In this document: positions 31,009-40,489 of the stretch, piece by piece | Position numbering within the stretch: position 1 is the first letter of the stretch | Layout of the letters: every line of letters begins with the position of its first letter | NCBI GenBank assembly: GCA_944327465.1 | Contig: CALVHH010000006.1 | Location: 1-64,000, forward strand | Length of the DNA stretch: 64,000 nucleotides | DNA from: an uncultured Clostridia bacterium | GTDB lineage: Bacteria; Bacillota; Clostridia; Christensenellales; Borkfalkiaceae | Direction of reading: 5' to 3' | The notes under the pieces: generated by a model | Told to the model about the DNA's origin: nothing | Seen by the model: only the letters and a program-made list of their open reading frames with translations | Database searches by the model: none | Made by a program: the position numbers and the translations under genes

Positions 31009-32040
31009 TTAAAGCTGACCGAGCTTGACGTGGCGGCACAAAAATTTGTAGCTTGCGGTGGTGACTTTGCCCTTGAGCTTCCAGGGCAGCCTGTCGACCA
31101 TGAACAGCAGCGGCATGCGCTTTATACGCCTGTACAGCGCCCCGTCGCGCGATTTGAGTTCGGCAAACATTTCCGCAAAGTCGCGGCGGCGCTGCGGACT
31201 GTCCTTGGCGGTCGTGAAAAAGTATGTGTTGCACATTACGGCGTGCAGCGTGTGATACATCTGCCTGCGCTGGGGACGGCACATGGAAGAGAGCTGCTCG
31301 CCCGAATATGCCGCAAGCATGCGCCGCATGACCGTTATCTGGTCGGTGTAGTGCGAAACAAGGTTGTCTATGGTCACGGTCTGGTCGCTTCTGCCTATGT
31401 AGTAGCGGTACATGTCGACATTCAGATAGTACAGCTTCTGCATGTGCGCGAGGGGCGCGTACGCGAAGAGGTTGTCTTCGTAAAAGGTATGTTCGGGCAG
31501 GGATATGCCGCATTGACGCAGCTTTTGCGTGTTGTACACCAGCGAGTGCATGAGCAGCATCTTCCACAGCTTTAAAGGCTTTATTTCGTCCCAGCCGAAC
31601 ACCCTGTTTTGCGGAAAGTTCTTTGCGTAGCCGGATATGTACCTGGTGCCGTCGTTTACGTGCTCGTAGACGAAGTTGGTTATGTACAAGTCCACCTCCT
31701 CCCCGCGGGAGCAGTTGTCCTTTATGACCGAAAGCAGCGAGGCGTACGCTTCGCCGTCGAGCCAGTCATCCGAATCGACGACTTTATAGTACAGCCCCGT
31801 GGCGGCGCCCAGCCCCGCCATTATGCCCGAGCCGTGCCCGCCGTTGGGCTTGTGGATGACCTTTACCGCGGAGGGATAGCGCTCCGCCCAGCCATCGGCG
31901 ATGGCGGCGGTGTTATCCGTGCTGCCGTCGTCGACGATTATAATTTCAACGTCGTCGCCGCCCGCTATAAGGCTGGCGACGCATTTGCTTAAATAGTCCT
32001 GCGAGTTGTAGCAGGGCACGGCAAATGTTATGTACTTCAT
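31009..32040 (-). CDS. Family 2 glycosyltransferase
   Basis: 343 residues. GT-A fold: MKYITFAVPCYNSQDYLSKC at the start, IIIVDDGSTDNT for nucleotide-sugar binding, and YKVVDSDDWLDG with the metal-binding DSDD. The C-terminal third has aromatic/basic segments (HMQKLYYLNVDMYRYYIGR) as in EpsJ/EpsH-like transferases; no clear membrane helix. It probably adds a sugar to a cell-surface or exopolysaccharide intermediate. AGGGGAA precedes the ATG. It stands alone rather than in a polysaccharide cluster, so the acceptor cannot be deduced. Confidence 0.88.
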   Translation of the reverse strand: MKYITFAVPCYNSQDYLSKCVASLIAGGDDVEIIIVDDGSTDNTAAIADGWAERYPSAVKVIHKPNGGHGSGIMAGLGAATGLYYKVVDSDDWLDGEAYASLLSVIKDNCSRGEEVDLYITNFVYEHVNDGTRYISGYAKNFPQNRVFGWDEIKPLKLWKMLLMHSLVYNTQKLRQCGISLPEHTFYEDNLFAYAPLAHMQKLYYLNVDMYRYYIGRSDQTVTIDNLVSHYTDQITVMRRMLAAYSGEQLSSMCRPQRRQMYHTLHAVMCNTYFFTTAKDSPQRRRDFAEMFAELKSRDGALYRRIKRMPLLFMVDRLPWKLKGKVTTASYKFLCRHVKLGQL

Positions 32041-32206
32041 ATGTATTTCCCCTAAAAAACAGTCAGCGCGAAAAATTGATATATATAGTTAAAGCGGCGG
32101 GGCGGAAAACTTTATTTACCGCCTCGCCGCACTCTTTGGCGGTGTCCTGCCGCGCTATCGGCGCGACAGGCACAGAAGGAGAATGTAATGAAAACAGCCG
32201 TCTGCC

Positions 32207-32245
32207 CCCGTTCCCCGTTGCGGGCACGCCGCGGCGGGAAACGGG
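32207..32245 (-). terminator. Hairpin after the GPH symporter gene
   Basis: CCCGTTCCCCG and CGGGAAACGGG pair with one mismatch over 32207-32245; a short T-run follows further on the minus strand. The rest of 32041-32271 shows no supported gene. Confidence 0.45.
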
Positions 32246-32271
32246 AAAGCAAATGGAGGTAATGAAAAAGG

Positions 32272-33912
32272 CTATTTTTTCTTGTTTTGCTTGGCGGCAA
32301 GCTTTGCCTGATATGCGGCTTCCTCCTCTTCGAAGTTGAGCCCCTTCTTTTGGCACCTTGCCTTGAGTTCGGCGAGGCGCGCCTCTTCGGCGAGGCGGTC
32401 CGCCTCCTCCTCTTCGCGGCGCAGCCGCTCTTCGGGAGGTATCCACTCGACGCCTGCGGCTTCCGCCTGCGCCTTTTGCCTGTCAAGTATTATCCTGCGG
32501 TCGCCTTCGAGATATCTTTCAACGGTAAAGAACACGAGCACTATGGCGCCGACGGCGTAGCAGACCGTCTCGATCCATATGTACGCTATTACCGTGCCCG
32601 TTTCGCCGCTGCCGACCAGTGCGTTGGTTATGCCCTGTCCGACGGGCATTGAAGCTATCATTATGGAGCTGTATATCGACATTATAAGGCTGTCGCAGCG
32701 CTTGCCCGTCTTGGCTTCGATGTGGTCGATGCAGTCGGCTATCATGGCGAGTATCATGTATCCCGCGGGAGCCGAGCCGAGGCACTTGAGTGCGATGCCC
32801 ACGGCGGCGACGACCATGTTGTCGTACCAGATGCCGGCTATGACGCCGCCGACGGCGCCTATCGCCATGCCGATGATGGTTATGAGCTGCTTGCCGAATT
32901 TATTGCACAGCGGTGCGACGAAGAACACCGCGGCAGCCATGGGTATGGCGCCGACTATGCCAAGTACGCCGGTTATGGAGTCCTTATCCAGCGCGTCGGT
33001 GACGAGTATCTGGGCATAGGAGTTCATCGACGTGTTCTTTACGCCGCCGCTGAGCTGGTACAGAAGATAGAATATTATGATGACCCAGAAGAACTTTTCG
33101 CTCATTACCGCCTTTGCCTGCTCCTTTGAAGAGAGCGACTGCTTTTCGGTAACGGCGGCGGACATTGCCGCACGCTCTTCGGTGACGCGCTCGCGGGTGA
33201 AGTAGTACTGCATTACCGTACCCGCAAAGGTGACCACCGCCACTATTGCGAACAGTATGAGCCAGTAGGTCTTTTGCTCGCCCAGCGACATTTCGTCGTT
33301 GATGAGCAGCCCCAGAAGGAAGGGGAACACCATGGAACCCGCGCCCGACGCGCCGAGCAGCGACATGTTGACGAAGGACGCAAGCACGCTGCGCTGCTTG
33401 CCGTTGCGGGTGGAGAGGGGCGTGAGCGTGGAGTTTGCCGTGTTGTAGAGGGGGAACGCCACCGCATAGTACAGGTTGTAAGCTATTGCTATCCAGACCA
33501 TTTTAAACGTGGCGTCGTCGGAGGGCTGTATGAAGATGAGCACGCTCGACACCGCCAGAAGCAGCGCCGAAAGCAGTATCCACGGCCGCGCCTTGCCCGC
33601 TTTGGTGTTCGTCCGTTCGACCACCTGCCCGGCGACGAGGTTGCCTATGATTATGAGTATTGCCGAGAGTATGGGGAATATGGTGAGGAAACCTTCCACC
33701 GTACCCGCGAGCGCCGAACCCGAGGCAAGCTCTTCGGCAAACAGTATATTGCGGAAATAGTTGGTGAGATATATCGTGAATATGCCGTTTGCGAGCATTG
33801 CGCAGAACGGTCCCACAAGGTAGCCGAGGAGCGATTCCACCGGCTTTACGTTTGCCGACTTTACCTTAGTGGACAACAGCGGATTGCAAAATATGCTGTT
33901 TTTGGAACTCAT
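32272..33912 (-). CDS. GPH-family sugar:cation symporter (MFS) with coiled-coil tail
   Basis: 546 residues with about 12 hydrophobic helices. GPH features include AMLANGIFTIYLTNYFRN, an RTNTKAGKARPWILLSA loop after helix 2-3, and ADCIDHIEAKTGKRCDSL late in the protein. The family (melibiose/glucuronide/xyloside symporters) imports glycosides with H+ or Na+. The last ~75 residues are a charged, Glu/Arg/Ala-rich helix (RLRREEEEADRLAEEARLAE) likely to form a cytoplasmic coiled coil. Its start overlaps the upstream GH3 gene by 4 bp, which argues for import of a beta-glucoside that GH3 then cleaves. Confidence 0.9.
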   Translation of the reverse strand: MSSKNSIFCNPLLSTKVKSANVKPVESLLGYLVGPFCAMLANGIFTIYLTNYFRNILFAEELASGSALAGTVEGFLTIFPILSAILIIIGNLVAGQVVERTNTKAGKARPWILLSALLLAVSSVLIFIQPSDDATFKMVWIAIAYNLYYAVAFPLYNTANSTLTPLSTRNGKQRSVLASFVNMSLLGASGAGSMVFPFLLGLLINDEMSLGEQKTYWLILFAIVAVVTFAGTVMQYYFTRERVTEERAAMSAAVTEKQSLSSKEQAKAVMSEKFFWVIIIFYLLYQLSGGVKNTSMNSYAQILVTDALDKDSITGVLGIVGAIPMAAAVFFVAPLCNKFGKQLITIIGMAIGAVGGVIAGIWYDNMVVAAVGIALKCLGSAPAGYMILAMIADCIDHIEAKTGKRCDSLIMSIYSSIMIASMPVGQGITNALVGSGETGTVIAYIWIETVCYAVGAIVLVFFTVERYLEGDRRIILDRQKAQAEAAGVEWIPPEERLRREEEEADRLAEEARLAELKARCQKKGLNFEEEEAAYQAKLAAKQNKKK

Positions 33913-36317
33913 TTATCCTTTCCCCCTTTCTTTTGTTTTGTCAGGAACGTGCCTATGCCCTTGAAGAGGTGGCCGTTGAACATCATTATCAGCGCCTGCA
34001 TCTGCCTGCGCGAAAGACCGCCGTACTTGGCGAGCCCGCGCACCGGCTGATGCAGCATGCCCTGCACGAGCGTGTTTGCCTGCATGCGGTTGCCCGTGGA
34101 GTACATGAACCATATTGCCAGGCGTATGGCGCCCGAAAACGCCCTGCCCACCCAGCGCTTTGAATACCTTAAATCTGCCACGGTGCTGTTTTCGCCTATG
34201 ACCATTCTGTTCTTTTTGTAGAAGTCATAGCCCGACTTGGGCGGTCTGTGCCCGAGCAGCGCGATGTACTGGGTGCCGTCTATATCGGCGGCGTTGCCGC
34301 TGAAATAGTCGGGCAGCATGCGCCTGTCGTAGCCGAAGTCGGTCATATCGCCCGTGCGCCCGACGGTGCATTTTAAGCGGATATCTGCCGACGACGACCC
34401 GACGGAGAGGATATATTCGCCCTCCTCCGTCTGCCACTTGCCCGCCTTGGGGTTGAAGGAGCGGAAGGAGTATTCATCAAAGGGTATGCGCACCTTTGCG
34501 CTTTCGCCCGCCTTTAAAAATACCTTTTTGAAGCCCTTGAGCTCGATGGCGGGGCGGAATATGGCGCTCTGCGGTTTGGATATGTACAGCTGGCAGACTT
34601 CGGCGCCGTCGAAGGAGCCCGTATTTGTTAATGTGAACTCCACTCCGTCTCCGTCGGCGGAGATGTCGGAATATTCGAACGTGGTATAACTGAGGCCGTA
34701 GCCGAAGGGATAATCGACGCCGACGCCCGCGGTGGCGTAATAGCGGTAGCCCACGAAGATGCTTTCGCGGTATTCCACCGTCATCTGCCGCCCGGGGAAG
34801 TGGCTTGCCGAAGGGCAGGAGCCGTAGCTTGCGGGGTAACTTTCGGACAGCTTGCCCGAAGGATTGACGGCGCCCGTGAGCACGTTGAGCATTGCCGATA
34901 CGCCCGCCTGACCGCCGAGATAGGCGTGCACGAGCGCGTCGGCGCCGTTGAGCGTGCCCGGCTCTACCGGCGCGCCGCAGAAGAGCAGCACCACTACCTT
35001 TTTGCCGAGAGAACAGAGGCTCTTGAAGAACTCAAGCTGGTTTTGGGGCAGCTTCATGTTGCGCCTGTCGAGGCCTTCGGCTTCGGTGACTTCGTCCAGC
35101 CCGGCGAAGAACACTACTGTGTCGGCGCGGGCTGCGAGGTCGAGCGCCTTTTTGGCGAGGGACTTGCTCTCCCCGCCGTAGCGCTTGTAGCCGGGGGCGT
35201 AGCCTATGTAATTTATGTTGTGATTGCCGACTTCGGTGAGAAAGCTCTCCTTTATGGAGGGATTGACTATCGAAGAGCCCGCGCCCTGGAAGCGGGGCTT
35301 ATCGGCAAAGTCGCCTATAAAGCACACCTTTTGGCTGCCGAGGGGCAGGACGCCGTCGTTCTTTAAGAGCACTATGCTCTCTTCGGCGCACTTGCGCGCC
35401 GCGGCGTGGTGGGCGGATATATCGTATTCCTTTACCGCCCTCTTTACGGCGGCGTCGGTGGTTATTGCAAATTCTATAAGTCTGTCGAGGCATTCGTCGA
35501 CGAGCGATTCGTCCAGCGTGCCGTCTTCGAGCGCGGCATACACGTCGTCCGCGCCGTAGCGGCAGGAGGGCATTTCGAGGTCGCTGCCCGCCTTTACCGA
35601 TTCCACCTTGTCGTTGGTGCCCGCCCAGTCGGATACGACGACGCCTTCAAAGCCCCATTCGCCGCGCAGTATGTCCGAAAGCAAGTGCCTGTTCTGGTCG
35701 GCAAAGACGCCGTTTATCCTGTTGTAGGAGGACATGACCGCCTTGGCGCCCCCCTCCTTTACCGCTATTTCGAACGCGGTGAGGTATATTTCGCGCAGGG
35801 CGCGTTCATCGACGACGCTGTCCGAGACCATGCGGCGCAGTTCCTGATTGTTGGCGGCAAAGTGCTTTACGCAGGCATATATGCCGTTGGACTGTATGCC
35901 GCGGATGTATGCGGCGCTCATTTTGCCGGCGAGGTAGGGGTCTTCGGAATAGTATTCGAAGTTTCTGCCGCACAGCGGATTGCGCTTGATGTTTATGCCG
36001 GGACCGAGCAGCATGTTGACGCCCTGGGCGGCAGCCTCTTCGCCGAGCAGCCTGCCCATGCCTTCGATGAGCTCGGGATTCCAGCTGTTGCATATGCTTG
36101 CCGACGAGGGCAGGCAGGTGGCGGCAAGGCTGGGATTGAGCCCGAGGTGGTCGCTTGCGGCAACCTGTTTGCGGACGCCGCTTGGACCATCGGCAAGCCA
36201 TGCCTGAGGAAGCCCTATCTCCTCAATGCCGTGAGTCGTCCAGAAATCCCTGCCCGTGAGCAGGTCTGCCTTCTGGCGGCGGGTAAGTTTACATATTTTC
36301 TCTGCATGCTTCAACAA
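33909..36317 (-). CDS. bglX: GH3 beta-glucosidase, intracellular
   Basis: 802 residues in the normal GH3 order: N-terminal barrel, alpha/beta domain, then FnIII-like domain. Conserved GRNFEYYSEDP, KHFAANNQE (151-159) and nucleophile VVVSDWAG (Asp230) are present. No signal peptide. The C-terminal ~120 residues after the FnIII-like part are additional. The start appears to be TTG at 36317, preceded by GGGGGAG at five bases. It hydrolyses beta-glucosides (glucose or xylose end groups cannot be separated here). It is coupled by a 4-bp overlap to the GPH symporter. Confidence 0.92.
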   Translation of the reverse strand: MLKHAEKICKLTRRQKADLLTGRDFWTTHGIEEIGLPQAWLADGPSGVRKQVAASDHLGLNPSLAATCLPSSASICNSWNPELIEGMGRLLGEEAAAQGVNMLLGPGINIKRNPLCGRNFEYYSEDPYLAGKMSAAYIRGIQSNGIYACVKHFAANNQELRRMVSDSVVDERALREIYLTAFEIAVKEGGAKAVMSSYNRINGVFADQNRHLLSDILRGEWGFEGVVVSDWAGTNDKVESVKAGSDLEMPSCRYGADDVYAALEDGTLDESLVDECLDRLIEFAITTDAAVKRAVKEYDISAHHAAARKCAEESIVLLKNDGVLPLGSQKVCFIGDFADKPRFQGAGSSIVNPSIKESFLTEVGNHNINYIGYAPGYKRYGGESKSLAKKALDLAARADTVVFFAGLDEVTEAEGLDRRNMKLPQNQLEFFKSLCSLGKKVVVLLFCGAPVEPGTLNGADALVHAYLGGQAGVSAMLNVLTGAVNPSGKLSESYPASYGSCPSASHFPGRQMTVEYRESIFVGYRYYATAGVGVDYPFGYGLSYTTFEYSDISADGDGVEFTLTNTGSFDGAEVCQLYISKPQSAIFRPAIELKGFKKVFLKAGESAKVRIPFDEYSFRSFNPKAGKWQTEEGEYILSVGSSSADIRLKCTVGRTGDMTDFGYDRRMLPDYFSGNAADIDGTQYIALLGHRPPKSGYDFYKKNRMVIGENSTVADLRYSKRWVGRAFSGAIRLAIWFMYSTGNRMQANTLVQGMLHQPVRGLAKYGGLSRRQMQALIMMFNGHLFKGIGTFLTKQKKGGKDK

Positions 36318-36494
36318 AGTATCTCCCCCTGTCGTTCTTCATGTATGATTGTAACATTAATTTATATAAATTTACAGAGTTGTCGCACAATCTGTTCATT
36401 TAGCGGCATAAATTGCACAACGTGCAATACATAATAAAAATTTTACATCTTTTTGCTCGGAGGGGCAGACGCAAGGCAATTTGTGCGCCCCGCC

Positions 36495-36524
36495 TTGACA
36501 GCGAGCGGGCGGTTAAGATATAAT
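36495..36524 (+). promoter_or_regulatory. Promoter of the CPBP protease gene
   Basis: TTGACA (36495-36500), 18-bp spacer, TATAAT (36519-36524). GGGGAGGA follows directly, then the ATG at 36542. Confidence 0.8.
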
Positions 36525-36541
36525 TGAGGGGAGGACAGACG

Positions 36542-37312
36542 ATGAACAAAAGTATTAAAACGGCGGCGCTCATAACCCTGCTTGTCGCGGGCGCCGCCGC
36601 GCTGACAGCCATATATTGCGTGCCGGTGACGTTCAGCGCCGACAAAGCGTGCAACGCGCTGTGGAAGGACGCCGCCGTGTGCGCCGCCACGGCGGCGTGC
36701 GCTTTTGCGCTGGCGCGGCTGGGCGGCTGCACGGCGAGGCTCAGACAAGTGAAGGGCGACGCCGCCGCAAAGCTGAAATGGTGCCTGCCCTGCCTTGCCG
36801 TTGCGGCGGTCAACTTTCCGCTGTCCGCCCTCATTGCGGGCGGAGCGGTCATAGAGCGGGCGGACCTGATATGGCTGTTCCTTTTGAAGTGCCTTGCCAT
36901 AGCCGCGTGCGAAGAACTGCTCTTCCGCGGGCTGGTGCTGGAACTGTGCGAACAGCTGACCGCGGGGCGCTGCCGCACGCCGCTGGCAGCCATACTGATA
37001 TCTTCGGCGGCGTTCGGGCTCTTTCACCTCTTCAACCTGCTGGCGGGCGCGGGTGTTGCGCAGACGGCGCTGCAGGCGGGATACACCTTTCTTACGGGCA
37101 TAATGTACGCCTTTACCGCGGTAAGGACGGGCAGCATACTGCCGGCGATAGCGCTGCACGCGCTGTACGACGCGGGCGGGCTGATAATATCCGACCTGGG
37201 CAGCGGCAGCCCGCACGACGCGGCGTTCTGGGTGCTGACCGCGGCGGCAGCGGCGCTGTGCGCCGCGCACCTGACGGCGTATACCATAAAAAATTTCATT
37301 CGCAAAAAATAG
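36542..37312 (+). CDS. CPBP-family intramembrane glutamic protease (CAAX-like)
   Basis: 256 residues, about seven or eight hydrophobic segments. Catalytic motif 1 is CEELLFRGL with Glu124-Glu125 and Arg129; motif 2 is FGLFHLFN; motif 3 is IALHALYD. The family (Abi/CPBP) acts inside the membrane on prenylated or peptide substrates, including bacteriocin self-immunity; no peptide gene is adjacent here. The ATG at 36542 was chosen because the longer TTG form would begin inside the ribosome site. Single gene between two terminators. Confidence 0.88.
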   Translation: MNKSIKTAALITLLVAGAAALTAIYCVPVTFSADKACNALWKDAAVCAATAACAFALARLGGCTARLRQVKGDAAAKLKWCLPCLAVAAVNFPLSALIAGGAVIERADLIWLFLLKCLAIAACEELLFRGLVLELCEQLTAGRCRTPLAAILISSAAFGLFHLFNLLAGAGVAQTALQAGYTFLTGIMYAFTAVRTGSILPAIALHALYDAGGLIISDLGSGSPHDAAFWVLTAAAAALCAAHLTAYTIKNFIRKK

Positions 37313-37344
37313 ACCCGAAAAAATTTTTTCGGGTCTGTCATTTT
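37311..37344 (+). terminator. Intrinsic terminator of the CPBP gene (bidirectional)
   Basis: AGACCCGAAAAAA and TTTTTTCGGGTCT form a perfect 26-bp palindrome (37311-37336), then TTTT after GTCA. It also lies beyond the minus-strand ligase gene. Confidence 0.8.
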
Positions 37345-37369
37345 ATGATCGGTATCGCATATCCCCGCG

Positions 37370-38725
37370 CTAATTACAGAACATTGCGCGGACCGCCTGT
37401 TTATCGGGCTTGCACGAGGACGTGAGAGGCACCGACGGGGCGAAAATGACGCGGGCGGGCAGCTCGTTTTTCAAGAGCACGCCGGCGAGAGCATCTTGCA
37501 GCCCCGCTCCGTCATCGCCCTCCTTCAAAACGATGAGCGCGGCGGGCACTTCGCCCTCCCTGCGGTCGGGCAGCCCGACGACGCAGACGTCGCGCACGCG
37601 GGGTAGCGAAAGCACCTTGCGCTCTATAGCCACGCTTGAAAGGTTGTTGCCGTTGCGGATAATTATGTCCTTTTTTCTGCCGCACACAGACAAGAAACCT
37701 TGAGCGTCGATGACGCCCAGATCGCCAGTGTGCAGCCAGCCGTCCTCTTCGGCGGCGCCCGCCGCCATGGCGGGACTTTTGACGAGTATTTCGCCGTCGG
37801 GGGCTATCGAGACCTCGTTCATGGAATATACCCTGCCCACCGTGGCGCGCCGCTTTTCGGCGGGGTCGTTGACGTCGGCGCAGGATATGCCTATGCACTC
37901 GCTCATGCCGTAGACGGGTATGAGCGTTATGCCCGTGCGGCTTTCGATGAACGAAAACTGTTCGGCGGTGCAGGGCGCGCCGCCTATGAGCCCGCAGCGC
38001 AGCGAAGTTATCTGCGGGGCGCGCTCGTGCTCGGCCATGGCGAGATACAGGCTGGGCACGCCGTTGAGGCGGGTGACGCCGTGGCGGATGATGCCGTCGA
38101 TAATGCAGTCGGGCGTGACGCTTTGGGGCACGTATATGCCGTGACGGAGCACCACCGCCGTGAAGATGAGCGCCAGCCCGAACACGTGATGGATGGGAAC
38201 GATGTCGATGTTGATGTCTTCGGGGATATATCCGCCTATGTACTGTGTATCCAGCGAGTTGTTGATGAAGTTGTACTGGCTGAGGTCTACGCGCTTGGGC
38301 ACGCCCGTAGAGCCGCTGGTGAAGATGCTCATGGTGGGCGTAAAACTTTCGGCGACGGGCAGGAAGGCGCCGTGCGAAGGACTGAGAAGGCATATGCTTT
38401 CGCCGTGCGCCGACAGCGTGCCGCCTTCGACTATGAAATCGAAGCCCGTTATGCCGTCGCGGGGGTCGAAGAGCACGGCGCGGGCGCCTACAAACTGCAG
38501 CGCAAAGAACGAGAGCACGGTGTGCACGGTGCGCTCGGTGCGCACAGCCACGGGCACGCCCCGCCCGACGCCCGCCGCGGCGAGGTGCGCCGCGGCGGAG
38601 CAGATGACTTTGAACGCCTGCTCTGCCGTGTAGCGCTCGCGCTCATCGAATATAAAAGTACATTCGGGGCGGGATCCGGCAAAGTCTTTGAAGTATTCGT
38701 ATATGGTACGGGTACTCGGTTGCAT
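37370..38725 (-). CDS. AMP-forming acyl/aminoacyl ligase (ANL superfamily)
   Basis: 451 residues, somewhat short for the family. Adenylation cores are present: A3 IFTSGSTGVPKRVDLSQ, A5 VYGMSECIGIS, A7 HTGDLG, A8 GRKKDIIIRNGNNLSS and A10 Lys in SSCKPDKQAVR. It would activate an acid with ATP, then pass it to CoA or a carrier. Twelve bases upstream is an MBOAT gene, and SGNH-type genes precede that, giving the DltA-DltB-DltD logic of cell-wall acylation. No DltC-like carrier (DSL serine motif) is encoded in the operon, so substrate and acceptor are open. Confidence 0.88.
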   Translation of the reverse strand: MQPSTRTIYEYFKDFAGSRPECTFIFDERERYTAEQAFKVICSAAAHLAAAGVGRGVPVAVRTERTVHTVLSFFALQFVGARAVLFDPRDGITGFDFIVEGGTLSAHGESICLLSPSHGAFLPVAESFTPTMSIFTSGSTGVPKRVDLSQYNFINNSLDTQYIGGYIPEDINIDIVPIHHVFGLALIFTAVVLRHGIYVPQSVTPDCIIDGIIRHGVTRLNGVPSLYLAMAEHERAPQITSLRCGLIGGAPCTAEQFSFIESRTGITLIPVYGMSECIGISCADVNDPAEKRRATVGRVYSMNEVSIAPDGEILVKSPAMAAGAAEEDGWLHTGDLGVIDAQGFLSVCGRKKDIIIRNGNNLSSVAIERKVLSLPRVRDVCVVGLPDRREGEVPAALIVLKEGDDGAGLQDALAGVLLKNELPARVIFAPSVPLTSSCKPDKQAVRAMFCN

Positions 38726-38737
38726 AAGATATATCCT

Positions 38738-40228
38738 TTAAAACTGAAAGTAAGCGAACATGCTGACATCCGAATTGGACAGCAGCGACAGCCAGCAGAA
38801 AGCCACGGCGAGAATGCCGTAGATATATACCGACATGTTTACGGAATAGCCTACCCGCGCTTCCGCCTCGCCGAGCGGCAGACCTTCGGGCGGCTTTTCG
38901 AGCGTAAGGCGGTAGATTATGCCCATGGCGGCTATGCACGTTATGAGCATGACGAGCTGCAGCGGCGACATGCCAAGGCTTTCGAAGGCGGCGTCGAAGT
39001 ATGCGGCGTCAAGGCTCCACACGCCGAACATGCGCGAAAACGCCAGCCCGACTTCGGAGACGTTCTGCGCCCTGAACGGCACGCAGCAGAGCACGAAGAG
39101 CAGCAGCACCACGCACCTTCTTACCAACATGAATACCTCGCCGCGGGGATCTATACCCAGCTCTTTGAGCAGCGTCAGACAGGGTTTTTTGATGAGCGTC
39201 TCTATGCAGATGAATACGCCCGCCGTCAGACCCCATATGACGAAAGTCCAGTTGGCGCCGTGCCACAGACCGCAGAGCGCAAACACTATCATCGTGTTCA
39301 AAAGCTTTCTTGCCCTGCCCTTGCGGTTGCCGCCGAGGGGGATGTAGACGTACTGCGTGAACCACTGATAGAGCGTTATGTGCCAGCGGCGGAAGAACTG
39401 CGTGAACGACGTCGAGGCGAGGGGTCTATCGAAATTTTTTGAAAGCTTTACGCCCATCAGCCGAGCCGAACCGAGGGCTATTTCGGAATAGCCGGCGAAG
39501 TCGTTGTATATCTGGACGAGGAAGAGCGCGCTCGCCACAAAGATCGCCAAAGCGTTTGCCGAGCCGAGGTCGGCATACACCTTGTCCACGAACATGCCGC
39601 AGAAGTCGGCTATGACGCACTTGCGGAAGAAGCCCGAAAGCAGCCACTTGCCGCCCGCCAGGAAGTCGTCCTCGCTGAGTTTGTGTTCGCTCCTGAGCTG
39701 GGGCAGCAGCGTGCCGGGTTTTTCGATGGGTCCCGCCACGAGCTGGGGAAAGTAGACGACGTACAGCGCGAAGTAGCCGAAGTGCTTTTCGGCGGGGAAG
39801 TCGCCCCTGTATACGTCGACGACGTACGAGAGCGTCTGGAAAGTGTAAAAGCTTATACCGACGGGCAGTATGACGTTGAGGAATATGTCGTCGAAGGCGG
39901 GATCGAACAGCCTGATGACGCCGACGGCGCTCTCCAACATGAAGTTGATGTATTTGAAGAATATGAGCAGCCCCAGGCAGATGACGAGCGCCACGGCGAG
40001 CCACAGCCTGCGCAGCGCCGTCTTTTGGGTGCGCGAAATGAGTATGGACGTGACGTATGCCGTGACAGTTGTCGTCATTATGAGCACGATGAGCCAGGCG
40101 TTCCAGCTCATGTAGAAGAAGTACGAAGCCGCGAGCAGCAGCACCCAGCGGAATTTGTGGGGCAGCAGCCAGTACAGCAGCACTACTGCGGGCAGGAATA
40201 TTAAAAAGGCGAGCGAGTTGAAGTTCAT
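38738..40228 (-). CDS. MBOAT-family membrane O-acyltransferase (AlgI/DltB-like)
   Basis: 496 residues with 10 or more hydrophobic segments. MBOAT hallmarks are FPQLVAGPIEKPGTLLPQL, SFTQFFRRWHITLYQWFTQY and the catalytic-His motif CGLWHGANWTF. It begins LAFLIFLPAVVLLYWLLP, as in AlgI/PatA proteins. These enzymes move acyl groups across the membrane to a polysaccharide or teichoic-acid acceptor. It overlaps the small membrane-protein gene upstream by 4 bp and is followed by the ligase. Confidence 0.95.
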   Translation of the reverse strand: MNFNSLAFLIFLPAVVLLYWLLPHKFRWVLLLAASYFFYMSWNAWLIVLIMTTTVTAYVTSILISRTQKTALRRLWLAVALVICLGLLIFFKYINFMLESAVGVIRLFDPAFDDIFLNVILPVGISFYTFQTLSYVVDVYRGDFPAEKHFGYFALYVVYFPQLVAGPIEKPGTLLPQLRSEHKLSEDDFLAGGKWLLSGFFRKCVIADFCGMFVDKVYADLGSANALAIFVASALFLVQIYNDFAGYSEIALGSARLMGVKLSKNFDRPLASTSFTQFFRRWHITLYQWFTQYVYIPLGGNRKGRARKLLNTMIVFALCGLWHGANWTFVIWGLTAGVFICIETLIKKPCLTLLKELGIDPRGEVFMLVRRCVVLLLFVLCCVPFRAQNVSEVGLAFSRMFGVWSLDAAYFDAAFESLGMSPLQLVMLITCIAAMGIIYRLTLEKPPEGLPLGEAEARVGYSVNMSVYIYGILAVAFCWLSLLSNSDVSMFAYFQF

Positions 40229-40473
40229 TTATTGCCCCTCCCCCGCCACGCGGCAAAGGCGTTGACGGAAAAGAAGACTATGGCTGCCAGCCCCACCTCT
40301 TCGAGCGAGGCGCCCAGCAGCAGGGCGTATGTGGAGAGAGCCACGAACATGACCGCAGAAAGCAGCGTGACGGCGAAACCCGTCTTTTTTACTATTGCGA
40401 ACAGGCAGAGCGCGAGAGCCGCGGCAAAGCCGACTATAAGCAGCGGGGAATTGAATATTACGCTTTCACTCAT
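40225..40473 (-). CDS. Small three-helix membrane protein of the acylation operon
   Basis: 82 residues with three hydrophobic segments (LLIVGFAAALALCLFAIV, FAVTLLSAVMFVALSTYALL, LAAIVFFSVNAFAAW) and a basic end (RGRGNK). No family is recognised. It sits directly before the MBOAT gene with a 4-bp overlap, so it may be a partner subunit, comparable in position but not in sequence to small proteins of dlt operons. The ribosome site (GAGG) lies in the 16-bp gap after the SGNH gene. Confidence 0.8.
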   Translation of the reverse strand: MSESVIFNSPLLIVGFAAALALCLFAIVKKTGFAVTLLSAVMFVALSTYALLLGASLEEVGLAAIVFFSVNAFAAWRGRGNK

Positions 40474-40489
40474 GATGTCGTCGCCTCCT

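Noticed and set aside
32188..32262. Short plus-strand peptide after AAGGAG (MKTAVCPRSPLRARRGG...)
   Set aside because: It overlaps the terminator hairpin region of the symporter gene, is highly basic low-complexity sequence, and has no promoter.
36542..37312. Bacteriocin immunity function for the CPBP protease
   Set aside because: No leader peptide, modification enzyme or exporter is next to it, so only the family call is kept.
37700..39442. A 580-codon open frame on the plus strand
   Set aside because: Antisense to the ligase and MBOAT genes, whose motifs are unambiguous.
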